A stretch of DNA of 21,495 bases from SZUA-442 sp035461905 (GTDB lineage Bacteria; Actinomycetota; Acidimicrobiia; Spongiisociales; UBA5794): the NCBI GenBank assembly GCA_035461905.1, contig DATHUV010000065.1:1-21495 (forward strand). Direction: 5' to 3'. Shown piece by piece: positions 7,303 through 14,928 of this stretch (the stretch's first letter is position 1; every line of letters starts with the position of its first letter). The notes below the pieces were generated by a model, which saw only the letters and a program-made list of their open reading frames with translations, was not told where the DNA came from and made no database searches. Made by a program: the position numbers and the translations under genes.

Positions 7303-9201
7303 ATGCGCTTTGTTCTCCGCTCCACCGACGACGCCGTCGCCCATGCTGACGCAGCGATGTTGGCTGCCCTCGGTCTGCCGGGCGGTGGCGTGGTCAGGGT
7401 CGGAGCGACCCAGGTCCGCGTCACGCCGCGGGACATGAGGGCACCGAACGACCTGGCGATCCCGGGATTCGCCTTCACCAACGGGGCCGGACGCCCCGGT
7501 GGTGCCGTCGACGTCACGCGCCTCGTGGTACCACAGGCCGCGAGGGTGTACCTCGAGCGGGACGGAGATCCCATCGACACCGTGCCGCGGGACCTCATAT
7601 CGCTTCCGGTCGCAACAGGCGACCGATTCCCGACCGCCGAAGGGGAGGTCATGGTTCTCCTCGTCGAGCCAGAGTCGCCTGCGATCGTCACGGCCGCCAC
7701 GACTGCTGGTGTCAAGCCGACCGGGAGCGACGGACCGCACGATGAGCCCGATCGCGGATCGGGATTGGTGCCGTCGATGATGATCGCGGGCCTCGAGAAC
7801 GAGCTCGAGCTCCTGATCGGCTGGCTACGCCTCCTCACACAGGGGGGCGCGAGGGGCCACGAACCCGTGGCGGGTGTGACGGTGAGCGGACCGATGGGCT
7901 CGGGGAGATCAGAACTGGTCGAGAGCGCCGCTGACACCCTCGGCCTGACCGTCACCACGATCGACCTGCGCACGGTCACGACGCCCGACAGGCTGCTGGC
8001 GACGTTCGAGCGGGCACTGTCGAACGCTCGGTCCGGTACGGTGCTCCTGGTCGACAGGCTCGATCCACTGCTCGAACGCGAATCCGGTGTGCGGCACCAG
8101 GCAGCCGCCGTCACCAGGTGGTTCCTGGACACGGTGGCGGCCACTCCGGGTGTCGCCGTCGTGGTCAGCTCGACTCGCCCCACCATCGGCGCAGAACTCG
8201 ACGCCCAGGACCTGCTACGGCGGACACTCGAGATCACGGCACCCACCCTCGAGCGTCGAAGGGCCCTTCTCTCGGCCGCGATCGACGTAGAGGGCGTCGA
8301 CATCGACACCTTGGCGAACGCAACACCCGGGTTCTCTGCGCTCGACATCAGCACCGCCGTCCTCGATGCACGGGCGGCGACGAGCGGTGTGCTCACCACC
8401 GATTCCGTCCTTGCCGCCATCCGGGCGACGCCGCCCTCGATGGGCACGACCTCCCTTGGATCCATCCCCTCGTACGGCTTCGAACGGGTGGCCAACCTCG
8501 TCGACGTCAAGCAGGTTCTCACAGAGACCGTCATCTGGCAGCTGACGGACCCCCAACGATTCTCCCGCATGGGTATCCAACCACCGAGGGGCCTCCTCCT
8601 CCACGGACCGCCGGGAACCGGCAAGACCTTCGTCATCAGGGCGCTCGCTCACGAATCGGGGGCAGCGTTCTTCTCCGTGAAAGGCGCCGAGCTTCTCGAC
8701 AAGTGGGTCGGGGAATCCGAGCGCGGCGTACGTGAGGTGTTTGCGCGTGCCGGTGCCGTGGCGCCTGCGATCGTCTTCTTCGACGAGTTGGATGCGCTCG
8801 CACCGGTACGCGGCTCGTCCACGAACAACGTAACGGACACCGTCGTCGCAGCCCTGTTGACCGAGCTCGACGGTGTGGCGAGGCGCGGCGACGTCTTCGT
8901 GATCGGAGCGACGAACCGAATCGACCTCATCGACCCTGCCTTGCTGCGCCCGGGTAGATTCGAGGTCCACCTCCTGCTCGACCTCCCGGGACCCGAAGCG
9001 AGGCAGACGTTCTTCGAGATGACGACGGTGCCCCTCGACGAGGACGTGAACCGCGACGATCTGGTTGCGATGACGGAGGGAATGTCGTTCGCGGACCTCG
9101 ATGGACTGCTCCGAGGTGCCGCCATTCGGGCAATGCGCGACGATCCGCACGCCACCACGGTGGCGATCGATCATGTACGATCGGCACTTGGCGGTGACTA
9201 G
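7303..9201 (+). CDS. Cdc48/p97-like double AAA ATPase with degenerate first ring
   Basis: 632 aa. Residues 1-130 look like a Cdc48 N-domain (double-psi barrel: LGLPGGGVVRVG..., RLVVPQAARVYL). AAA domain 1 (about 155-385) is worn: Walker A reads GPMGSGRS (196-203, Lys replaced by Arg), Walker B LLVDRLD (Glu lost), and the sensor region SSTRP. AAA domain 2 (about 400-632) is intact: GPPGTGKT (435-442), pore and helix segment KWVGESERGVREVF, Walker B D494/E495 (FFDELDAL), sensor-1 N538 (GATNR), and arginine fingers R549/R552 (LLRPGR). It is expected to form a hexameric unfoldase using only the second ring. The C-terminus (ALGGD) lacks a proteasome-docking HbYX motif. Actinobacterial Cdc48-like proteins of this layout are known; the substrate is unknown. 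Confidence 0.9.
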   Translation: MRFVLRSTDDAVAHADAAMLAALGLPGGGVVRVGATQVRVTPRDMRAPNDLAIPGFAFTNGAGRPGGAVDVTRLVVPQAARVYLERDGDPIDTVPRDLISLPVATGDRFPTAEGEVMVLLVEPESPAIVTAATTAGVKPTGSDGPHDEPDRGSGLVPSMMIAGLENELELLIGWLRLLTQGGARGHEPVAGVTVSGPMGSGRSELVESAADTLGLTVTTIDLRTVTTPDRLLATFERALSNARSGTVLLVDRLDPLLERESGVRHQAAAVTRWFLDTVAATPGVAVVVSSTRPTIGAELDAQDLLRRTLEITAPTLERRRALLSAAIDVEGVDIDTLANATPGFSALDISTAVLDARAATSGVLTTDSVLAAIRATPPSMGTTSLGSIPSYGFERVANLVDVKQVLTETVIWQLTDPQRFSRMGIQPPRGLLLHGPPGTGKTFVIRALAHESGAAFFSVKGAELLDKWVGESERGVREVFARAGAVAPAIVFFDELDALAPVRGSSTNNVTDTVVAALLTELDGVARRGDVFVIGATNRIDLIDPALLRPGRFEVHLLLDLPGPEARQTFFEMTTVPLDEDVNRDDLVAMTEGMSFADLDGLLRGAAIRAMRDDPHATTVAIDHVRSALGGD

Positions 9202-9209
9202 ATACCCCG

Positions 9210-9241
9210 ACGACCACTCATTGACGCTTTACGACCACCCA
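9210..9241. repeat. 11-bp direct repeat, 21-bp period
   Basis: ACGACCACTCA (9210-9220) recurs as ACGACCACCCA (9231-9241) with one mismatch. The centres are 21 bp apart, two helical turns. TTGACG (9221-9226), a -35-like hexamer, lies between the copies, but I see no good -10 at the right distance. It could be a binding site controlling the surface-protein gene. Confidence 0.4.
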
Positions 9242-9346
9242 TAGTGGCTCTACCGTGCGAGGAGATCCACCGATGGGTCGCCCGACCCATGTCGGTGCGA
9301 CCACAGAGGGCCACGGATCTGGGAGAATGAACCAACAAGAACGAGA

Positions 9347-9439
9347 CACACCGACGGTGGGGCTACCGGTGGTGTGAACGAGTCACGAGCCTCTACAGGC
9401 AGAACGTGGCGAGACAGGGGCCGAAGGTCCCGGACACGA
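9347..9439 (+). promoter_or_regulatory. Structured 5' leader of the surface-protein gene (no RNA class recognised)
   Basis: Three potential hairpins follow one another ahead of the ribosome-binding site. The first is 9347-9376: CACACCG pairs with TGGTGTG (one G-U), then an A/G mismatch and CGGT/ACCG around a 6-nt loop. The second is 9389-9400: GCCT-ctac-AGGC. The third is 9417-9431: GGGGCC-gaa-GGTCCC, enclosed by CGTG (9405-9408) and CACG (9436-9439). This is more structure than its neighbours show and could be a regulatory leader. It does not match the conserved bases of riboswitches I can recall. Confidence 0.35.
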
Positions 9440-9458
9440 CAAGGCGGAGGAAGGCACG

Positions 9459-11561
9459 ATGCCTGATACATGGTCCCCAAGTGGGGTCACTCGTCGATTG
9501 CTGGTGATCGTGATTGCGGCCGCGCTGGCCCTCGCTTCATTGGCCGTCATTCCAGGGGCGGTCCAGGCCGCCCACGCAGACGACGCCGCACAAGATGCGG
9601 TGGTTCTCGATACAACACCGTCGTTGACGATCGAGAAGTCGACCAACGGTCAGGACGCGGACGACCCTCCGGGGCCCGTGATCCCCGCCGAGGACCCTGT
9701 CACGTGGACCTACGTGGTCACGAACGACGGCGGCCTCGCCCTCGAGAACATCACCGTCACAGACGACAACACCCAGGGAGCGACGATCTCATGTACCGGA
9801 CAGGTGAACGGTTCGATCACCCTCGCCCCCGGGGAGTCGATCGAGTGCATGGCGAGTTCGCTGTCGCTCTACACGCGTGACCTGCAACTCCACGTCAACA
9901 CGGCGACCGCGACGGGGACCGTTGTCGGCCAGCAAGGGTCCGTGACTGACAGCGACCGGTCCCACTACACCCCGACGCTCGTGTGTCCCTGGGGTCCTGC
10001 TCCGGATCGGATCATCATCGACATCTTCGGAGACGATCCGTCTGGTGACGGCGGTTACATGCTCCAGCAGGGTTGGACGGTGGGACCCATTCCGGCGTCC
10101 GTTCCAGCGGGCACCTACACCGTCAGCTGGGCGTCGTACGACTGGCACGACTTCAAGCCCGGTCAGGTGCAGCTCGAGGAGATTTGGCGCCTCAGGGTCG
10201 GGGACTCTGTGAGCGATCCGACAACGGACATCCCAGATACGACGGACTTCGCCCAGGGCACGCTCACCAATCGACTCGTCGTCGGCGCCGACCAAACCCA
10301 GGTCACGGTCGAGCACGCCGCCGTCGGTACGTCCATCAACAGCGTCTATGCGATCTGCGCCGTGCTCGATCCGGTGCCTGCAGGAATCGACATCACGAAG
10401 ACGACCGAGGACTCCGAGGTTTCGCCCGGCGAAACTGCGACCTTCACGATCACGGTGACGAACACCGGTCAGGTGCCCCTCACCGACGTCGTCGTGACGG
10501 ACGACCAAACACCCTCGTGTGACTTCGGCGCAGGCGACATGACCACGGTCCCCGGAGGTGCGTTCGACGGGACCCTCGCTGTGGGCGAATCCTTCTCGTA
10601 CACATGCACGACAGATGCGCTCACGGCGTCCTTCGTCAACACCGCCGACGTCGTCGGTGTGCCACCCGCCGGGCCACCGGTCACCGACACCGACGACGAG
10701 CCGGTGACCGTCGTCGAGACACCCGAGGAAGGCACCATCGAGATCGTCAAGGAGGTCTGGAATCAACTCGGGTCGCCACCGGCATGGGCGAGCGAGGGCC
10801 TGCTGCCACGAGCCATGACAACGGCCAGCTGGCGGATCACCGTCACGAACCCGAACGAGTTCGATCTGAGGCAGGTGTCCCTGACCGACGCGAACGCGCC
10901 AGCCTGTGAAGTCGCGTTCGACGCTGCGATGAGGGACGAAGGATGGAACTCGGGCGACGAACTCATACTCCCTGCGGGCCAGAGTGTGACCTTCGAGTGC
11001 GAGAGCACCGTGGCCGCCGGCCAACCGGGCTCGAACACTGCGGTGACGACCGGCCTCGATCCCGAGGGAAGGCCGGTCGGCCCTGCCGAATCGACGGCGA
11101 CCTTCGGTCGGGTGGCAGCCTCCGGAACGATCGGTGACACCGTGTGGTCCGACGAGAACGGAAACGGAATCCAGGACAACGGCGAGAAGGGAATCGCAGG
11201 TGCCCGTGTGCGTCTGACGCTCCCCGACGGATCCACGATCGAAACCACAACCAACGCAAGTGGCCTCTACCTCTTCTCGGCGCTGCCAGCGGGGACCTAC
11301 AAGGTCGAGCTGATCATGAGCTCGCTGACGACACCATCCGAGGGAAGCCTGAAGTTGACGACACCGGGCCTGTTCAATGTCACGCTGGGTGAGGGCCAGT
11401 CGTTCCTCGACGCCGACTTCGGTGTCGTTGCGACGCTGCCCGATACCGGACTCTCGAGCGATCAGTTCGCCGTGATCGGTATCGCCCTCGTCATCATCGG
11501 CGCAACAGCGCTCGCGGCGACAAGGCGACGTGAGGACGGATCTGGCATCGGAGGGGCCTGA
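9459..11561 (+). CDS. LPXTG-anchored surface protein with DUF11 and SdrD-B-like domains
   Basis: 700 aa. An N-terminal signal peptide (RR at 12-13, hydrophobic 14-38, predicted cut after AHA at 40) is followed by three Ig-like DUF11/conserved-repeat modules (about 50-150, 305-415, 420-555). These carry the typical 'TFTITVTNTGQVPLTDVVVTD' pattern, and a unique segment lies at about 155-300. An SdrD-B/Cna-B-like domain (about 560-650) has an acidic 'DENGNGIQDNGEKGIAGA' loop likely to bind calcium. The C-terminus is a classic sortase signal: LPDTG (660-664), a hydrophobic helix, then RRRE. The protein should be covalently attached to the cell wall and may be an adhesin or structural protein. No sortase gene is in the window. 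ATG 9459 follows a strong ribosome-binding site (ggaggaagg). Confidence 0.9.
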   Translation: MPDTWSPSGVTRRLLVIVIAAALALASLAVIPGAVQAAHADDAAQDAVVLDTTPSLTIEKSTNGQDADDPPGPVIPAEDPVTWTYVVTNDGGLALENITVTDDNTQGATISCTGQVNGSITLAPGESIECMASSLSLYTRDLQLHVNTATATGTVVGQQGSVTDSDRSHYTPTLVCPWGPAPDRIIIDIFGDDPSGDGGYMLQQGWTVGPIPASVPAGTYTVSWASYDWHDFKPGQVQLEEIWRLRVGDSVSDPTTDIPDTTDFAQGTLTNRLVVGADQTQVTVEHAAVGTSINSVYAICAVLDPVPAGIDITKTTEDSEVSPGETATFTITVTNTGQVPLTDVVVTDDQTPSCDFGAGDMTTVPGGAFDGTLAVGESFSYTCTTDALTASFVNTADVVGVPPAGPPVTDTDDEPVTVVETPEEGTIEIVKEVWNQLGSPPAWASEGLLPRAMTTASWRITVTNPNEFDLRQVSLTDANAPACEVAFDAAMRDEGWNSGDELILPAGQSVTFECESTVAAGQPGSNTAVTTGLDPEGRPVGPAESTATFGRVAASGTIGDTVWSDENGNGIQDNGEKGIAGARVRLTLPDGSTIETTTNASGLYLFSALPAGTYKVELIMSSLTTPSEGSLKLTTPGLFNVTLGEGQSFLDADFGVVATLPDTGLSSDQFAVIGIALVIIGATALAATRRREDGSGIGGA

Positions 11562-11593
11562 GACCGGACGGGCTCTGAGACCAAGGAGTTGAC

Positions 11594-11627
11594 AGAGGGG
11601 TGCGAGCCGGCAGGTTCGCACCCCTCT
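11594..11627. terminator. Bidirectional hairpin terminator
   Basis: AGAGGGGTGCGA pairs perfectly (12 bp) with TCGCACCCCTCT across a 10-nt loop that can itself add GCC/GGT pairs around GGCA. It lies between the converging surface-protein and hisA genes, 33 nt after one stop and 4 nt after the other. There is no strong U-tract on either side, as is common for actinobacterial terminators. Confidence 0.75.
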
Positions 11628-11631
11628 GCGT

Positions 11632-12357
11632 TCATCCGGGACCGGACAGGGACTCGACCGCATCGGCGACCGTGAACTGCGACTCGTACAGTGCCTTCCC
11701 GACGATCGCCGCTTCGAGGCGCACCTCCGACGAGCGAAGCACAGAGAGGTCCCCGAGGGAGCCGACGCCGCCGGATGCGATGAGGTCGAGCTGCGGGCCG
11801 AGTTCCCGGACGGCGTTCAGGAGATCCAGGTCCGGTCCCTCCATGGTCCCGTCGCGATCGATTCCCGTAACCAACGCACGGGGTATGTCGTGCGCGACCA
11901 CCCTTGCCACCATGTCGGGCAGCGGGGTCCCTCCGTCCAGCCAGCCGGATCCCACGGCCCTACCAGCTCGAACGTCGATCGCTGCGACGACCCTTGCGGG
12001 CCCGGCGACATCCACGATCCTGTGCGAATCTTCACTCATTGATGTGAGCACCGATCCGACCACGATGCGCAGCGCCCCTGCTTCGAGGGTCCGGAGGGCA
12101 TCCGCGGCGGTCCTCACTCCCCCGCCTGCCTGGAACGGGATCCCCGCTCGCGCCAGGTCCTCGAGAACCGACAGGTCGCGCGTACGACCGCGCGCTGCAT
12201 CGAGGTCCACGACGTGGATCAGCGGCGCACCTTGTGAGATGAAGCGCGCTGCCACTGCCACGGGATCCCTGTCGTAGAGGGTCACCTCTTCGTAGGAGCC
12301 ACGAAGGAGCCTCACGACGGCACCGTCGAGAATGTCCACTGCTGGGATGATGTCCAT
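11632..12357 (-). CDS. hisA: Phosphoribosylformimino-5-aminoimidazole carboxamide ribotide isomerase (HisA/PriA type)
   Basis: 241 aa, a (beta/alpha)8 barrel of normal length. It catalyses the ProFAR-to-PRFAR Amadori rearrangement in histidine synthesis. Seen are the first catalytic Asp at residue 8 (IIPAVDILDG), the phosphate-binding FQAGGGVRT (75-83) and ASGGVGSL loops, AAIDVR (D128), the second barrel signature TGIDRDGT (164-171) and IVGKALYESQFT at the end. Many actinobacteria lack trpF and use this enzyme (PriA) for the matching tryptophan step too. The tail resembles PriA, but sequence reading alone does not settle whether it is bifunctional. It is transcribed away from the main his operon and shares its control region. 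Confidence 0.93.
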   Translation of the reverse strand: MDIIPAVDILDGAVVRLLRGSYEEVTLYDRDPVAVAARFISQGAPLIHVVDLDAARGRTRDLSVLEDLARAGIPFQAGGGVRTAADALRTLEAGALRIVVGSVLTSMSEDSHRIVDVAGPARVVAAIDVRAGRAVGSGWLDGGTPLPDMVARVVAHDIPRALVTGIDRDGTMEGPDLDLLNAVRELGPQLDLIASGGVGSLGDLSVLRSSEVRLEAAIVGKALYESQFTVADAVESLSGPG

Positions 12358-12373
12358 GGTTGGCTCGCGTGGG

Positions 12374-12402
12374 TTGAGAATCGCTGACTCTAGCTGTGAT
12401 AC
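12374..12402 (+). promoter_or_regulatory. Candidate promoter of the his operon
   Basis: TTGAGA (12374-12379) and TGATAC (12397-12402) are separated by 17 nt and point toward the regulator-hisG operon. The -10 element lies inside the palindrome, so a bound repressor would cover it. On the other strand the palindrome also holds an extended -10-like TGCTAATAC facing hisA. Confidence 0.4.
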
Positions 12403-12431
12403 CGTATTAGCATGCTATTACAGTATCACAG
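12394..12431. promoter_or_regulatory. 38-bp palindromic operator in the hisA/his-operon divergent region
   Basis: 17 of 19 base pairs are symmetrical around GCATGC (centre 12412/12413). The outer arms are CTGTGATAC and GTATCACAG. Each half contains a smaller inverted repeat of the form ATACnGTAt, with centres at 12403 and 12422 (19 bp apart), so two dimers could bind. The stretch is AT-rich against a GC-rich background. It lies directly upstream of a TrpR/YerC-type regulator gene and is the most likely binding site for that protein. Confidence 0.75.
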
Positions 12432-12464
12432 ACAACGTCGACTGATCCCGGTCGGAGATGCACG

Positions 12465-12785
12465 ATGACGACACAGCCAACCACGGACGACTGGCGCAAC
12501 GAGTCGACCGCATCGCTCATGGATGCCATCGTCGAGCTCACGACCCGTGACGAGGCTGCTCGGTTCTTCCGAGATCTCTGCACTCGCCACGAACTCGAGG
12601 AGATGACCTCACGATGGGAGGTCGTACGGCGACTTGCAGAAGGCCACTCGTACCGTGAGATCCACGAGCTCACGGGTGTATCCACGGCGACGATCACGAG
12701 GATTTCCCAATGGCTTCGTCATGGCACCGGCGGGTACGCCGAGGCACTCGAACGAGCAGGCATCATGCGAAGGGACCTCGAATGA
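12465..12785 (+). CDS. TrpR/YerC-family regulator, likely histidine repressor
   Basis: 106 aa, all-helical, of the TrpR superfamily YerC/YecD type: LTTRDEAARFFRDLCTRHELEEM (25-47), RWEVVRRLAEG (50-60), then a helix-turn-helix SYREIHELTGVSTATITRISQWL (62-84) and GTGGYAEAL. YerC-type proteins have been proposed as histidine-responsive regulators (HisR) in Gram-positive bacteria. The place of this gene, first in the his operon and beside a large palindrome, supports that role here. The co-repressor, possibly histidine, is inferred. GGAG lies 7 nt before ATG 12465. Its stop overlaps the hisG start (ATGA), so regulator and enzyme levels should be linked. Confidence 0.85.
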   Translation: MTTQPTTDDWRNESTASLMDAIVELTTRDEAARFFRDLCTRHELEEMTSRWEVVRRLAEGHSYREIHELTGVSTATITRISQWLRHGTGGYAEALERAGIMRRDLE

Positions 12786-13630
12786 CAATACGGATCGCGC
12801 TCCCGAACAAGGGAAGGCTCGAGCAGCCTGCCACCGAGCTTTTTCGTCGGGCAGGTTTCCGGTTCGAACGGACGGAACGGAGCCTCGCTGTCCCCGTCCT
12901 CGATGCACCGATCGAACTCCTCTTCGTCCGTGCGAAGGACGTCGGCGAACTCGTCGCCGACGGTGTCGCGGACCTCGGTGTCACCGGGCTCGACATGATC
13001 CGCGAGATGCGCGCTCCTCTCGAGGTCGCCCTCGAGCTCGGCTTCGGGCGATGCTCGCTCGTTGCTGCCGTACCCGATGAGTCACCCATGACCGGCATCG
13101 AGGACCTCGCTTTCCTGCGTGTCGCGACCTCGCACCCCAACACGGTGTCGAGTTTCTTCTCAGGCAAGGGCATCGCCGTGACGACGGTTCCGCTCGCTGG
13201 CTCCGTGGAGGTCGCGCCGAAGCTCGACATCGCCGACGCAGTCGCAGACCTCGTGTCGTCGGGGTCGACCATGTTGGTGAACGGTCTCCGCCCGATTGCG
13301 ACGCTGCTCGAATCCCAGGCGGTCCTCGTCGAGGGAGTCGGAGTGAGCCGCACCGAGACCGCTGACACGGTGGTGACGATGCTCCGAGCCGCCATGGCCG
13401 CCTTGCGACGCCGATACGTGGTCATGAACGCCCCGACGAGCGCAGTTGGTGAAATCTCCCGGATCATTCCCGGCATCGATGCGCCGACGGTCGTGCCGCT
13501 CGCAGTGGAGGGCAAGGTCGCCGTCCACTCGGTCGTCGATGCAGCCGATGTGTGGCACGTGTTGCCGAGGCTCAAGGAAGCCGGTGCCTCGGGCATCCTG
13601 GTCCTCCCCGTCGACCAGGTCCTCGCGTGA
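12782..13630 (+). CDS. hisG: ATP phosphoribosyltransferase, long form (HisG)
   Basis: 282 aa. It catalyses the first committed step, ATP + PRPP to phosphoribosyl-ATP. The N-terminal catalytic domains start with IRIALPNKGRLEQPATELFRRAG. VADLGVTGLDMI and the PRPP-binding region around IADAVADLVSSGSTMLVNGL (about 163-182) are also seen. The last ~75 residues (RRYVVMNAP...VAVHSVV...AGASGILVLPVDQVL) are the ACT-like regulatory domain of long-form HisG, so feedback inhibition by histidine is expected and no HisZ partner is needed. ATG 12782 gives a 4-nt ATGA overlap with the regulator gene; an upstream extension in this frame has no HisG similarity. Confidence 0.96.
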   Translation: MTIRIALPNKGRLEQPATELFRRAGFRFERTERSLAVPVLDAPIELLFVRAKDVGELVADGVADLGVTGLDMIREMRAPLEVALELGFGRCSLVAAVPDESPMTGIEDLAFLRVATSHPNTVSSFFSGKGIAVTTVPLAGSVEVAPKLDIADAVADLVSSGSTMLVNGLRPIATLLESQAVLVEGVGVSRTETADTVVTMLRAAMAALRRRYVVMNAPTSAVGEISRIIPGIDAPTVVPLAVEGKVAVHSVVDAADVWHVLPRLKEAGASGILVLPVDQVLA

Positions 13631-14928
13631 CCATCGAGATCCGCACGGTGGACCTGACGCGTGATCCGGCAACCCGGTCGCGTGCTGCCGTTCGATCGGC
13701 CATTCCCGATCCCGAGGTCTTTGCGCTCGCGGCCTCGATCGTGGCTGAGGTCGTTGCCGGAGGGGATGGAGCCCTCAGCCGCCTCAGCTCGCTCCATGGA
13801 GGTGGGCTCGCCGACGGTTCCCATCTCGTGCCGAGCGAGGACATCGAGAAGGCACCGGGGACCATCGCCCCTGCTCTCCTCTCGGCCCTCGAGGAAGCGA
13901 TCACGCACGTCACGGCGGTGCACCGGCCGCAAAGACCCACCGATGCCGTTGTCACGCCGCTCGATGGCGTCACCGTCGAGCGCATCTGGTCGCCGTTGTC
14001 GTCCGTTGGCGTGTACGTTCCGGGCGGTCGGGGCCTCTACCCGTCCTCCCTCATCATGGGTGTCGTACCAGCGAGGATCGCGGGTGTCGAAAGGATCGTC
14101 GTAGCGACCCCTGCTGGTCCCGACGGCAGCATCGACCCCATTGTCCTCGCCGCTGCGTGCCTGCTGGACGTAGACACGGTCCATGCCATGGGAGGGGCAC
14201 AGGCGGTGGCGGCGCTCGCCCATGGCACGGAGACGATCGAGCGCGTCGACAAGATCGTCGGACCAGGCGGACCGTGGGTGACTGCGGCCAAACTCGCGGT
14301 ATTCGGCTCGTGTGGCATCGATCTCCCAGCAGGGCCGAGCGAGGCTGCCGTCGTCGTGCACGGCGCCGCCGACCCGGCGCTCGTCGCAGCCGATGTCATG
14401 TGCCAGGCCGAACACGGCGCAGAGTCCGCCGTCACCCTCATCGTGACCGACCCATCGATGGCGTCGGACGTCCTTGCGGAGATCGACTCGGCCCTGCCCC
14501 GACTCGAGCGAAGGGAACTGATCGCCGCGGCACTCGGGAACCACGGACTCGTAGCCATCGCCCGAGACCTCGCCCAGGCACTGGAGTTCGCCAACGAGTG
14601 GGCTCCGGAGCATCTCTCGATCCACGCTCCCGACGCAAGGGGCGCTGCCGACAGCGTCCCGAACGCTGGATCGGTGTTCATCGGCACGTGGACGCCGGAG
14701 GCCGCGGGTGACTACGCAACAGGTGCGAACCATGTCCTCCCAACCGGGGGCCTGGCACGCTCGTATGGGCCACTCGGTGTGGAGGATTTCGGTTCCTGGC
14801 GCCAGGTGCAGACACTCACGCGAGACGGTCTCACAGCATTGGCACCGACGATCCTGGCCATGGCGAGAGCCGAGGGCTTCACCGCACATGCGAACTCGGT
14901 CACCGCAAGGCTCGAGAGGACACCGTGA
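13627..14928 (+). CDS. hisD: Histidinol dehydrogenase (HisD)
   Basis: 433 aa, normal family length. It performs the last two oxidations, histidinol to histidinal to histidine, with NAD+ and zinc. Seen are the NAD-site region VPGGRGLYPSSLIMG (131-145), the zinc ligands Q260 and H263 (MCQAEHGAESA), the catalytic pair E328/H329 (WAPEHLSIH), D362 (AAGDYATG) and a final His in TAHANSV (H421). The start is GTG 13627, overlapping the hisG stop by 4 nt (GTGA). The upstream part of the open frame is a hisG shadow. Confidence 0.97.
   Translation: MTIEIRTVDLTRDPATRSRAAVRSAIPDPEVFALAASIVAEVVAGGDGALSRLSSLHGGGLADGSHLVPSEDIEKAPGTIAPALLSALEEAITHVTAVHRPQRPTDAVVTPLDGVTVERIWSPLSSVGVYVPGGRGLYPSSLIMGVVPARIAGVERIVVATPAGPDGSIDPIVLAAACLLDVDTVHAMGGAQAVAALAHGTETIERVDKIVGPGGPWVTAAKLAVFGSCGIDLPAGPSEAAVVVHGAADPALVAADVMCQAEHGAESAVTLIVTDPSMASDVLAEIDSALPRLERRELIAAALGNHGLVAIARDLAQALEFANEWAPEHLSIHAPDARGAADSVPNAGSVFIGTWTPEAAGDYATGANHVLPTGGLARSYGPLGVEDFGSWRQVQTLTRDGLTALAPTILAMARAEGFTAHANSVTARLERTP

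Noticed and set aside
9789..11663. Long minus-strand open frame opposite the surface-protein gene
   Set aside because: Its translation has no recognisable domain, and the plus-strand gene has a signal peptide, domains, a sortase motif and a strong ribosome-binding site.
12394..12431. Palindrome as a transcription terminator
   Set aside because: It lies between divergent gene starts, not after a gene end, and is AT-rich with no U-tract; an operator fits better.
12856..12870. GGTTCGAACGG-like sequence as a second LexA box
   Set aside because: It lies inside hisG, lacks the TCGAAC-N4-GTTCGA spacing, and encodes normal HisG residues.
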